Below, piece by piece: positions 16,067 through 23,747 of a stretch of 29,476 nt of DNA. The notes beneath the pieces are model-generated. The model was not told the DNA's origin. It searched no databases and saw nothing but the letters and a program-made list of their open reading frames with translations. The number at the start of each line of letters is the position of its first letter. Position 1 is the first letter of the stretch. A program made the translations under genes and the position numbers. This stretch comes from JAFNAG01 sp964353465 (GTDB taxonomy: Bacteria > Acidobacteriota > UBA6911), in assembly GCA_964353465.1 (NCBI GenBank), contig CAYGWQ010000024.1, forward strand, positions 1-29,476, written 5' to 3'.

Positions 16067-16768
16067 TCAGGAAATCAGGAAAGGGATCGACTTCAGGTAG
16101 GAAAGGAGGGGTATGGGAGGACAGGCATCCGGAATTTGGCGGATGAGACGAGCCACGAATCGGAAATCCTCCCGGGTGTCGACGGTGATGCGCACATCGG
16201 GAAAACGCAGTTCCTTTGGTGGGTCCGGGAATGCGGCCCGGAATTCTTCACGATGTTCCTTGATATAGATCGTGACATGCTCCCGATGGTGCGGCATGCG
16301 GCCGAGTTGATCGACGCGCGCGAGCGCCGCACTCGTGATGGCCTCGGTCGCCGCGCCGACGGGAAGATTCCTCTCCATGCAATAGTCGAGGTCGTCCGCC
16401 CGCAATGCTTCCACAATCCTGTCCACTGAGCCAATGTCGATGAGCGGATTATCCGCCGTGGCGCGGACAATGACCTCGGCGCGGAAGATTTCGGCAGCCT
16501 GGCTGAATCGTGCCAGCACATCGCGATCGGGTCCGCGATAGGACGACACACCCAGCCGGCGTGATTCTTCGACCACGGCATTATCCTCATCCAATGTTGT
16601 GGTCAGGACCACCACACCATCCAGCGAACGGGCAGCCCGCAACCGCTCGACCGTTCGTTCCAGGATGGACTTTCCCTGCATGCGCAATAGCACCTTGCCC
16701 GGTAGCCGCGTGCTGCCCATGCGCGCCTGAAGGAATCCCAAGGTAAGGCCCATGGTTCCCGTCCCCAT
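16067..16768 (-). CDS. SpsF-family cytidylyltransferase (probable CMP-sugar synthetase)
   Basis: The protein has 233 residues. The nucleotide-binding signature GFLQARMGSTRLPGKVL (residues 11-27) and VRATADNPLID (101-111) place it in the glycosyltransferase-A-like nucleotidyltransferases near SpsF, KdsB and CMP-NeuAc synthetases. By family and context it likely transfers CMP from CTP to the nonulosonic acid made by the NeuB-type enzyme of this operon. The start is 3 nt after the aminotransferase stop; ATG 16753 is an equally good start by family length and has a GGGA upstream. It is the last sugar gene before flbD. Confidence 0.85.
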   Translation of the reverse strand: MGTGTMGLTLGFLQARMGSTRLPGKVLLRMQGKSILERTVERLRAARSLDGVVVLTTTLDEDNAVVEESRRLGVSSYRGPDRDVLARFSQAAEIFRAEVIVRATADNPLIDIGSVDRIVEALRADDLDYCMERNLPVGAATEAITSAALARVDQLGRMPHHREHVTIYIKEHREEFRAAFPDPPKELRFPDVRITVDTREDFRFVARLIRQIPDACPPIPLLSYLKSIPFLIS

Positions 16769-16771
16769 GCT

Positions 16772-17974
16772 TCAGCAGGTTGCGGCCGCGCGCATTGCTG
16801 CCCGGTGCAAGCTCGCACACACCCACTCGACCTGCTCGCGAGTCATGTCCGGATACAATGGCAGGCTGATGAGGCGGCGGCCCAGAGTTTCCGTGATGCT
16901 CAGATCGGCCTGCGGCAGCGCCAGTCCGCGATAGAATGAAAATTCGTGCACCGGCGGATAGTGAATGCTGGATTGAATTCGGTCGGCCCTGAGTTGCTCC
17001 ACGACAAGCGCACGATCCAGACCTTCACCCAGCACCACAACGCACAGATGGTGGGACGATTTCCCCGGGTGACGTGCGAAAGGGATCCTCCAGCAGGATC
17101 CCTTTCCGAGAAGCTCGCGATACCACCCGACGCGCTCCTTCCTACGGCGGTTCATCTCTGTCAACGATGATAACTGCACCCTGAGAATGGCCGCGCGCAC
17201 ATCATCCATGCGGTAATTGAAGCCGGCATCTGCGACATCGTAGGAGGACTGATGGCCCAGATAACGGTCCCAGGTCAGAGAGGTCATCCCGTGCGAGCGC
17301 AGGATTCTGATCTTCTGGGCGATGCGGTCGCTCGCCGTCGTGATCATGCCACCCTCGCCGCAGGTGAGGTTTTTGTTGCCGAAAAAACTGAAGCAACCCA
17401 CGTCGCCCCAAGCCCCGCAACCTATGCCGTTCCAGCTCGCTCCGGGCGCATGCGCCGCGTCTTCCACGACCCACAGCCCGTGATGCCGGGCCAGATCCAT
17501 GATGGCATCCATGGCGCAGGGGTAGCCGCCATAATGCATAACGCAGATGCCGCGGGTGCGGGGTGTGATGGCCCTTTCCAGGATTTCAGCCGAGGGGAGC
17601 ATGTGATCGAGCGAGGATACGTCGACAAAGCGGGGCACGCCCCCCGCATGCCATATGCAATTCGCGGCCGCAACAAAACTCAACGACGGCGTGAGCACTT
17701 CGTCACCCGGCTTCAGCCCGAGCACTGCAAAAGCAAGATGGAGGGCAGCCGTGCCGCTGGAAACCGCGATCGCGTGGGCGACGCCGGTCTGCGCGGCAAA
17801 TTCGGACTCCAGCTCGCGAGCTACTGGACCATAGGTCCACCAGCCGGAGCGCAGCACAGCAGTGGCTTCCTGAATCTCCGCCTCGCCAAAGCTCGGCGCG
17901 CTCAGGGGCACACGCCAGTCAATCGAGGGAAAAGGCTGCGGTGTGGTTTTGGAATTCCTGCTGGGCAAGCTCAT
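16772..17974 (-). CDS. DegT/DnrJ/EryC1-family PLP-dependent sugar aminotransferase
   Basis: The protein has 400 residues. The catalytic lysine is K201 in CFSFFGNKNLTCGEGG, and the PLP-binding residues appear in SSGTAALHLAF and VEDAAHAPGA. These enzymes transaminate NDP-keto-sugars (compare PseC, LegC, Bacillus SpsC). The operon therefore likely makes an amino-sugar precursor, but no NDP-sugar dehydratase is encoded in the window to supply a keto substrate. The start overlaps the end of the nucleotidyltransferase by 56 nt; a GTG at 17911 would remove most of the overlap and is a possible alternative. Confidence 0.92.
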   Translation of the reverse strand: MSLPSRNSKTTPQPFPSIDWRVPLSAPSFGEAEIQEATAVLRSGWWTYGPVARELESEFAAQTGVAHAIAVSSGTAALHLAFAVLGLKPGDEVLTPSLSFVAAANCIWHAGGVPRFVDVSSLDHMLPSAEILERAITPRTRGICVMHYGGYPCAMDAIMDLARHHGLWVVEDAAHAPGASWNGIGCGAWGDVGCFSFFGNKNLTCGEGGMITTASDRIAQKIRILRSHGMTSLTWDRYLGHQSSYDVADAGFNYRMDDVRAAILRVQLSSLTEMNRRRKERVGWYRELLGKGSCWRIPFARHPGKSSHHLCVVVLGEGLDRALVVEQLRADRIQSSIHYPPVHEFSFYRGLALPQADLSITETLGRRLISLPLYPDMTREQVEWVCASLHRAAMRAAATC

Positions 17975-18635
17975 AATCTTCTCGGCAACCGATATCGAAC
18001 CAGAAATCTTCGGAGTGGAATCCGACTACCTTTTCACCGCAATGCAGAAGACGAAGCACGAGATCAGGGAAATCGAGGGCTTCGTCGCTGTGGATGTAGC
18101 TCAGCACGCTCGGCTCATACATGTACACGCCCATGCTGCAATCAAAGGAATAGAGCGGCTTCTCCCGATAGGCCACCAGCTCGTATCGGTCGTTGGTCTC
18201 TAGCACTCCCAGGTCGATGCGCACATCTTTGCGGCGCGTGGCGATGGTGAGCGCAGCGCCCGATGCCAAGTGGTACTTACGCATTGCCTGGTAGTTCAGT
18301 GTGGTGAGCACGTCGCCGTTCATGACCAGAAATGTCTCATCCAGCCCGGGAATCCGCGCCAGCGGGCCGGCGGTGCCGAGCGGGCGCGACTCGCGCATAT
18401 AGTGCAGATTGAGGCCTGGAATGTTGCGATGGCCGTTCTGGAAATAGGCTTCAATCAATTCGCCGAGATAACCGACCGACAACCAGATGTCGTCGATTCC
18501 CTGGCTGACCAACTGGCGGATAATGATCTCCAGGATGGGCCGGTCGCCGATCGGCACCAGCGGCTTGGGGAAGACCGTGGTATAGGGTGCCAGCCGTGTG
18601 CCTCTCCCACCTGCCAGTATCACTGCTTTCATCAC
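17919..18635 (-). CDS. Sugar-phosphate nucleotidyltransferase (RmlA/GMP-family)
   Basis: The protein has 238 residues. N-terminal signature GGRGTRLAPYT (9-19) with PKPLVPIGDRP (23-33), then MNGD with D108 for metal binding, and a C-terminal VGFHSEDFWFDIG. It forms NDP-sugars from a sugar-1-phosphate. Its length fits the short mannose-1-phosphate guanylyltransferase-like group, which includes PtmE of legionaminic acid synthesis, so a GDP-amino-sugar precursor is conceivable. The first ATG overlaps the ATP-grasp stop (ATGA); a second ATG follows directly. Confidence 0.88.
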   Translation of the reverse strand: MMKAVILAGGRGTRLAPYTTVFPKPLVPIGDRPILEIIIRQLVSQGIDDIWLSVGYLGELIEAYFQNGHRNIPGLNLHYMRESRPLGTAGPLARIPGLDETFLVMNGDVLTTLNYQAMRKYHLASGAALTIATRRKDVRIDLGVLETNDRYELVAYREKPLYSFDCSMGVYMYEPSVLSYIHSDEALDFPDLVLRLLHCGEKVVGFHSEDFWFDIGCREDYELAQQEFQNHTAAFSLD

Positions 18636-19735
18636 GGCCTCCTCTGCGCCTCAATCCAAGGGCTTTGGGCAACCATGCCGGTGCTTGTCATGGGCCACGG
18701 ATCCGGGAGCAAGATTTCGGCCGGCTCCACTTTGCCATTTGCGGCAGCGACAACCTGTGGGGAGAGGAATATCGCGGATTCATAGCAGGACATCAGTAAT
18801 CCATCGGTGAACTTCCCCACCGCGGGCCGGACCCTGCGGCCGAGACGCATCTCGATCAGCCACGCGGGGAAATCGGCTCCTGCCGCAATCGTGAGAGCGA
18901 TACCGCCGGAAAAACGGGGATTCACTTCGAATACCGTGCCCCTGCCATCGTGCCACTTGAGCTGGATGTTGGCCGGCCCCCGGATTTGGAGAGCTTCCGA
19001 TACACGCACGCCCAGATCGATCAACGCCGGGTTGTGCCACGTCTGCCCGCGATCGGTGACTCCGGAACGCACCACCAAACGTTCCCGCGGCACAACGCTG
19101 ATGATCCTGCCGTTGAAATCCGCGAGCACGTCGATGGTGAATTCGCGGCCTTGGAGAAACTCCTGGACGACCGGATCCTGCACATATTCCAGAAAAAACC
19201 GGAGTTCCCACTCATTGGCTATGTAGTGGCAGCCGACGCTTCCCCTGCCCTGTCGAGGTTTGAGAAAAAGCGGGTAGTTGAGGCTGCCGAAATCCAACTC
19301 GTGCGGCAGCCAGGTGCGCGGCACGGTAATGCCTTTTCCGGCAAGAAAGTGCACCGTCCGATGCTTGTCGTTGCAGATAGCTCCGATCTCGCGCCCCGAC
19401 ACCGCAACCCGAACGCCCATTTCCAAAAACGAATCGGCAAAGGCGCCGAATAGCGGCAGCTCGTCGTCGATGGTGGGAATAAGAAGGTGAATCCGCTCCT
19501 TGAAGCAAATCGATTTGATATAGGGGATATAGCGCTCATCGGTGGTCAGGGGGACAAGATAGTGGCGCGTACTCCAATAAAGTCCCGGACTGAGGGTGTT
19601 CATGTCGGTGGTGACAACGTTCCCACGCACGCCCAGATGCTTCAGCGCATGCACGAAACCCTGAATGAGCGGCACCCGGCGGCTGGCGGCGGTAATAAGG
19701 ATGTTGATCTCTCGCACGAGCTTCTCTCCCGTCAT
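18632..19735 (-). CDS. ATP-grasp ligase (carbamoyl-phosphate synthase-like/PylC-like)
   Basis: The protein has 367 residues. A Rossmann-like preATP-grasp domain (about 9-120, INILITAASRRVPL, IPTIDDELPL) leads to an ATP-grasp core with K159 (LFLKPRQGRGSVG), E192 (QEFLQGREFT) and the metal-binding E270 and N272 (FEVNPRFSGG). Such proteins join a carboxylate to an amine or similar nucleophile with ATP hydrolysis. Within this operon it may add an aminoacyl or amide group to the sugar or build its acyl donor; that is inference. It overlaps NeuB upstream and the nucleotidyltransferase downstream by 4 nt each. Confidence 0.85.
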   Translation of the reverse strand: MTGEKLVREINILITAASRRVPLIQGFVHALKHLGVRGNVVTTDMNTLSPGLYWSTRHYLVPLTTDERYIPYIKSICFKERIHLLIPTIDDELPLFGAFADSFLEMGVRVAVSGREIGAICNDKHRTVHFLAGKGITVPRTWLPHELDFGSLNYPLFLKPRQGRGSVGCHYIANEWELRFFLEYVQDPVVQEFLQGREFTIDVLADFNGRIISVVPRERLVVRSGVTDRGQTWHNPALIDLGVRVSEALQIRGPANIQLKWHDGRGTVFEVNPRFSGGIALTIAAGADFPAWLIEMRLGRRVRPAVGKFTDGLLMSCYESAIFLSPQVVAAANGKVEPAEILLPDPWPMTSTGMVAQSPWIEAQRRP

Positions 19736-20859
19736 GCAAGGGAGCCGCTGGACCGCGGCCCCTCGTTTGTGGTTTCAGCAATGGCTTCGCCGGCGGCGCC
19801 GGCACCGGAAGAAGGCAACAGATCCTCCCATTGCAGAACGCTGTCCTTTACGAGATCCCGGCGGGCCCGCATGCCGATCACCTTGTCCACCTCACACGGA
19901 TGCAGGCCGCCGGCAGGCCGCTTGCAGGTAAGCATCCAGGGATGAATGGTCTCGTGGGCCCGGATATCGGCGGCTGTCACTATGCTGCGCCGGCTCCATT
20001 GACGGCCCTGTTCTTCGGCCCGGCTCGGATGCTTGTCGCCGTTGCCAAGACTTGCTTCCACGGAGCCAAGGCCGGTAATGAGAGCACGCAGGTCACCCGG
20101 ATCGAGGCTGGCTTTGTGATCGGGGCCGGGAGCATTCCGATCCAGGGTGAAATGCCTCTCCAGCACCCTGGCGCCCAGAGCTGCGGCGATCAGAGAGAAG
20201 AGCGTACCCTGGCTGTGATCGGAAAATCCCACCGGGAGGTGGAAATGGTCCCGCAGCGTCAGCATCGATCTGAGATTGAGTGATTCGGGAGGGGCAGGAT
20301 AGCTGGAAACACAATGGAGCAGGACGATGTCGCGCGCACCGCAATCCCTGAGTGTGTGGACGGCCTCCTCGACCTCCGCAAGGAACGACATCCCGGTGGA
20401 AAGCAGGATCGGCTTGCCCTTGCGTGCAATATGGCGAAGCAGCGGGATGTGGGTCAAATCCGAGGATGCAATCTTGAAGCCCGGGACGCCCAGAGCATCC
20501 AGAAAATCTGCGCTCTCCTCATCGAAAGGAGTTGAAAGAAAGAGGATGCCCCGCCTGTCCGCGTGATCCTTCAGCTTCTTATGGTCATCCCAGGAGAGTT
20601 CCAGTCGGCGAAACATCTCATAGGCAGTCTCGCTGCCGTCTGTTTGCTGCACCAGCCGGTCGGGGGTCGCCACCATAAGGCGATCGGCTCGGAAGGTCTG
20701 GAATTTCACGGCCTCGGCGCCGCAATCTGATGCGGCGTCGATAAGCTTGAGGGCCTGCTCCACACTGCCGTCGTGGTTAATCCCGATCTCTGCGATCACA
20801 AACACCTTCGCGGAGAAACCGATCGGCTTCCCTCCCAACAGGAACTCATGGCGACTCAT
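19732..20859 (-). CDS. NeuB-family nonulosonic acid synthase
   Basis: Condenses phosphoenolpyruvate with a hexosamine derivative to give a nine-carbon nonulosonic acid. Family motifs are intact along the TIM barrel: IAEIGINHDG (22-31), KFQTF (52-56), STPFD (109-113), KIASSD (129-134), HCVSSYPAP (182-190), GFSDH (211-215), ERHFTLD (234-240) and PGPDH (244-248). A SAF antifreeze-like domain follows (about 290-348). A Ser/Ala/Gly/Glu-rich tail of some 25 residues runs past the usual end of the family. NeuB, LegI, PseI and SpsE cannot be separated by eye, so no symbol is given. It overlaps the HAD gene by 14 nt and the ATP-grasp gene by 4 nt. Confidence 0.93.
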   Translation of the reverse strand: MSRHEFLLGGKPIGFSAKVFVIAEIGINHDGSVEQALKLIDAASDCGAEAVKFQTFRADRLMVATPDRLVQQTDGSETAYEMFRRLELSWDDHKKLKDHADRRGILFLSTPFDEESADFLDALGVPGFKIASSDLTHIPLLRHIARKGKPILLSTGMSFLAEVEEAVHTLRDCGARDIVLLHCVSSYPAPPESLNLRSMLTLRDHFHLPVGFSDHSQGTLFSLIAAALGARVLERHFTLDRNAPGPDHKASLDPGDLRALITGLGSVEASLGNGDKHPSRAEEQGRQWSRRSIVTAADIRAHETIHPWMLTCKRPAGGLHPCEVDKVIGMRARRDLVKDSVLQWEDLLPSSGAGAAGEAIAETTNEGPRSSGSLA

Positions 20860-21532
20860 TTCGATCCTCGAGTTGCTTCAAGACCATCGGTATCTGGAAA
20901 AGAGATTCGACGACAAAATCCGTCTGTTCTGCTGCCTCTGCCGCGCCGGCCACCGGCCGCCGGTGCACCAGCACACTCCTCATGCCGACGCCACGCGCCC
21001 CGCGACAATCCTTTTCAATGCTATCGCCGATGAAGAGGGCCTCAGATGGCCGCACCTTCAGATCGGCAAGCATCAGCTGGAACGAATGGGGATGAGGTTT
21101 TTCCCTCTCGCAGCCGTAGTGCCAGGTGCAAAGAATCCTGTCCATGAACCCGATCAGGCCCAGCGCCCGGCATTTTCTCTCCTGTACTTCGGGAGTGCCA
21201 TCCGTGATGACGCCGAGTCGATAGGTCCGGTGCCACTCCCGCAGCAGATCCTCGTAGCCGGCAAAAAGCCGGATCGCCGGCTCGTGGCGGCGATAGACAT
21301 CCACCAGCTCATCCACACGAGCCGTGGAGCCGGAAAAGCGCTCCAAGACTGCCGGCATCACGGCACGCCTCCCTTCCCGAGCGAAGATCTCCATCATGAC
21401 TCCCGAGATTTCATCGGAGGGCCGGCCGCATTGAGCGCCGACATATTCCGCGACCGCGCGAAAGCCGCTTGCGATGAAATCGTGTTCGCGATACAGAGTG
21501 TCGTCCAGATCGAAAACCAAAGCGCGAGTCAT
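20846..21532 (-). CDS. HAD-superfamily phosphatase (HAD-IA type)
   Basis: The protein has 228 residues from ATG 21532, which overlaps the end of the PseG-like gene (ATGA). Catalytic motifs: DLD with D8 and D10 (VFDLDDTLY), T110 in VITDGT, K145 in REKPHPHSF and D170 in FIGDSIEKD. The helical cap between motifs I and II fits subfamily IA, which includes phosphoglycolate and N-acylneuraminate-9-phosphate phosphatases. Directly before a NeuB-type gene, the likeliest role is dephosphorylating a nonulosonate 9-phosphate or a precursor sugar phosphate. A longer reading to 21685 exists, but its extra N-terminus looks like out-of-frame PseG-like coding sequence. Confidence 0.85.
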   Translation of the reverse strand: MTRALVFDLDDTLYREHDFIASGFRAVAEYVGAQCGRPSDEISGVMMEIFAREGRRAVMPAVLERFSGSTARVDELVDVYRRHEPAIRLFAGYEDLLREWHRTYRLGVITDGTPEVQERKCRALGLIGFMDRILCTWHYGCEREKPHPHSFQLMLADLKVRPSEALFIGDSIEKDCRGARGVGMRSVLVHRRPVAGAAEAAEQTDFVVESLFQIPMVLKQLEDRNESP

Positions 21533-22695
21533 CGGGATTTTGCCTGGGATCCTTCCTTGATGCGCCTCATCAGGATGCTTCGGAGCATTCGACACACGCG
21601 CTGCGCGCCGAGCCCATCTACGGCGCGCCTCCCCCGAAAAGCGAGCGTGCGCCGCAACTCCTGGTCCCCTGCGAGCCGGAAACATTGAAACGAAAGCCGG
21701 GAGGGGGTGAGCGATTTTCCATACCCAAGGTCAAGGCAGAGTCCGGACTCTGCCATGGCCTGCACCGTCATCCGTTGCAGGCGGTCGTAAGACAGAGCGC
21801 AAAGCGGCGTACCGACACACAGCGCCTCATAGGCAGCCAGCCCTCCGGCTGTGATCGCGAGATCGGCGCGCCACACCAGCTCGGCAATCGACTCTCCCTG
21901 GCCGGCCCACCGGAACCGCAATGGATGCCAGCATTGCCGCGCGAGTTCCTCCTGCCCCCAGCGGGCAAATCCAGGGACGCCCACAACATCAAGGCTCAAA
22001 CCTGTCCATTGCAGTCCTTCCAGGACCTTTCGGAAATAGCGCCGGGAGTCGCCTCCGCCGAGATTGATGATGATCCTGCCAACTTTCCGCCGGATCCGTT
22101 TGGCTCGCCGGCGACAGGATGTGTAGGCCGGATCCAGAACCAGGTAGGAAGGCCCCCCGCAATAGTTCGTCCCCTCTGGACAAAAACCGCCGGCAAAAGG
22201 ACGAATGCTGCCGTCGATAGCGAGATCCGATGCCAGGGGCATGAGCCCAAGGTCGTGGATGCTCACAACGGGGACCGCCCGGCGGCGGGCTTCCGCCATC
22301 AGCCACTTGAGACCCTGCTCCTTCCGGGTATCAATCAGAATGGCAGATGGGGAAGCATGATCCGGCCAGGATTTACCGGGCCTGAACATCTGGTGGCCAA
22401 ACTGATCGCGCTGCACCTGCTCTTGTGACCCTCGATCGTCCGAGTCCAACAGAAACAGCGGCATAACGGAGGAGCGAAGCATCCGGGCAAGCGTGAGAGT
22501 TCTCCGGAGATGGCCGAACCCGATGGCCGGCCCGGCAACAGTGCGAACCCAGAGGACCTTCTCGCCGGCTGGAGGTTTCTGCGCTTTTTTCAAGACCGTG
22601 CAATGGCTGTCCATTTCTTCAAGCGCCGCTGAGGCGGTACTGAAGGCAGATTGCGACGGTGCCGGCGTCAAGATTTTGGCGCTCCGAACCTTCAT
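21529..22695 (-). CDS. PseG/SpsG-like nucleotide-sugar hydrolase or glycosyltransferase
   Basis: The protein has 388 residues. The MurG/PseG-like signature AIGFGHLRRTLTLARML includes H62, at the position of the PseG catalytic His, and a C-terminal donor-binding stretch AGGLAAYEALCVGTPL follows. PseG removes UDP from UDP-2,4-diacetamido-trideoxy-altrose; the related SpsG of Bacillus is clustered with SpsE and SpsF. About 45 Ser/Ala/Lys-rich residues precede the fold, an unusual extension; ATG at codon 28 is an alternative start, though AAAGG lies 8 nt before the first ATG. It follows the unknown gene by 21 nt. Specificity is unknown. Confidence 0.8.
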   Translation of the reverse strand: MKVRSAKILTPAPSQSAFSTASAALEEMDSHCTVLKKAQKPPAGEKVLWVRTVAGPAIGFGHLRRTLTLARMLRSSVMPLFLLDSDDRGSQEQVQRDQFGHQMFRPGKSWPDHASPSAILIDTRKEQGLKWLMAEARRRAVPVVSIHDLGLMPLASDLAIDGSIRPFAGGFCPEGTNYCGGPSYLVLDPAYTSCRRRAKRIRRKVGRIIINLGGGDSRRYFRKVLEGLQWTGLSLDVVGVPGFARWGQEELARQCWHPLRFRWAGQGESIAELVWRADLAITAGGLAAYEALCVGTPLCALSYDRLQRMTVQAMAESGLCLDLGYGKSLTPSRLSFQCFRLAGDQELRRTLAFRGRRAVDGLGAQRVCRMLRSILMRRIKEGSQAKSR

Positions 22696-22716
22696 CTGTC
22701 GTGCCTTTGACTATGA

Positions 22717-23340
22717 TCAATGCTCCATAACGATCCGCTCGCGCACGGCGGCGAACAGGCTTTTGCAGACCGGCACCAATGGCAAGATCTCAAACTCCAG
22801 AAGGTCTGCGATTAGTGCGTAATCCCGCTTTTCCTGGGCATCAATTACGGCTTTCAGGGCCGAGATCAGATTTTTGTGATGGTCCCCGGCATTGGTGCTG
22901 CCCAGAGGCACAGACTCCAGGGAGATGTCGAATGAGCTATCCAAACGGTCCAGCAACAGACTCAGCCAGTAAAAACCTTCGTAGAATTGTTTCAGATTCT
23001 CGAACGAATCCGAGCCCGGAGAGACGCGAAAACTCGCAGCCAATGAAGGAGTTGCGCTTTCAACCCGCTCGAGGTAGGTGACTGCCTCGCGGATGGAATC
23101 GACAGCCACATCGGAAAGTGTCCCCGTGATAATCTCAATCTTCTCCCGATTGTCGATTCGGCCTGGCAAACACGCCGCCTGATCCTCCGGTATCAGCGGC
23201 AAGCCGTCGACCTGGACCTGCCGGATAATCGTCCTCGGTGAAAGATGGTTGGCTTCCACAAGCTTCAGAACCTGCTCCAACGAAGTCAGATCCGGGGGAA
23301 TGGGTGTGACTTCCTGCTTATCAATATATAGACGTGTCAT
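22717..23340 (-). CDS. Unknown protein heading the sugar-biosynthesis operon
   Basis: I do not recognise this 207-residue family. Residues 1-75 look beta-rich and could be a beta-grasp or similar small fold (MTRLYIDKQEV, then RQVQVDGLPLIPEDQ and EKIEIITGTL). Residues about 76-207 are helical, with an aromatic patch FENLKQFYEGFYWLSLLLD and a C-terminal helix pair. There are no signal peptide, membrane segments or cysteine clusters. The ATG has AAGGA upstream and a strong sigma-54-type promoter about 60 nt away, so it is expressed with the flagellar regulon. A regulatory, chaperone or scaffolding role in motility is possible, but nothing in the sequence proves it. Confidence 0.8.
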   Translation of the reverse strand: MTRLYIDKQEVTPIPPDLTSLEQVLKLVEANHLSPRTIIRQVQVDGLPLIPEDQAACLPGRIDNREKIEIITGTLSDVAVDSIREAVTYLERVESATPSLAASFRVSPGSDSFENLKQFYEGFYWLSLLLDRLDSSFDISLESVPLGSTNAGDHHKNLISALKAVIDAQEKRDYALIADLLEFEILPLVPVCKSLFAAVRERIVMEH

Positions 23341-23393
23341 GGCTATCCTTTCCGGGCCAAATCAAGCGGCCGGCCTGATCCCAGATAGTTCAA

Positions 23394-23409
23394 AGCAAAT
23401 TCCGGGCCA
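23394..23409 (-). promoter_or_regulatory. Sigma-54 (RpoN) promoter for the minus-strand operon
   Basis: The minus strand reads TGGCCCG-GAAT-TTGCT, matching the sigma-54 consensus TGGCACG-N4-TTGCW at every specified base but one. The GG and GC dinucleotides have the correct -24/-12 spacing. Predicted start is near 23383, giving a leader of about 43 nt before the unknown protein at 23340. An enhancer-binding activator would be required; none is encoded in the window. Confidence 0.75.
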
Positions 23410-23525
23410 GAAGAAGTCGACGAGGACCGAAAGCCTTCCGGATGGGAGAGCGTCACTTTCGGCTAAACCCCCGGAGTTTCAGGACCGATAGAGCCTACGT
23501 TGTAAAACAGGCAAGGGCAGCATGA

Positions 23526-23559
23526 AAGAACGGGTCGTCCTCGCGGGCGACCCGTTCTT
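23526..23559. other. Strong hairpin in the divergent flagellar control region
   Basis: AAGAACGGGTCG (23526-23537) and CGACCCGTTCTT (23548-23559) are perfectly complementary. Three more pairs (one G-T) extend the stem to 15 bp with a TCGC loop. Neither side is followed by a real T-tract, so it is at best a weak intrinsic terminator. It lies between the leftward sigma-54 and rightward sigma-28 promoters. Confidence 0.8.
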
Positions 23560-23599
23560 CTCACGGACCAGGGTATTCCACTGATTTTTATCTTTTCCC

Positions 23600-23626
23600 T
23601 AATCTCTCAAACTTCTTGGTCGATAA
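23600..23626 (+). promoter_or_regulatory. Sigma-28 (FliA) promoter for flagellin
   Basis: TAATCTCT (23600-23607) and GTCGATAA (23619-23626), 11 nt apart, fit the TAAAGTTT-N11-GCCGATAA pattern at 5/8 and 7/8 positions. The start point would be near 23633, giving a leader of about 115 nt to the flagellin ATG. Confidence 0.7.
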
Positions 23627-23747
23627 GGAACGGTAAATCGTCCGGACTGGGATACGAGCCCGGCCGTCCAATGATTGGGCGGAGGGGAGCCCTGTCTGGC
23701 AAAGGTATGGATATCTAACGACAGCGAATTCAAGGAGGAATTCCATC

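Noticed and set aside
17252..18250. Long plus-strand open frame across the aminotransferase and nucleotidyltransferase genes
   Set aside because: It is antisense to two clear enzymes with intact catalytic motifs and has no recognisable features of its own.
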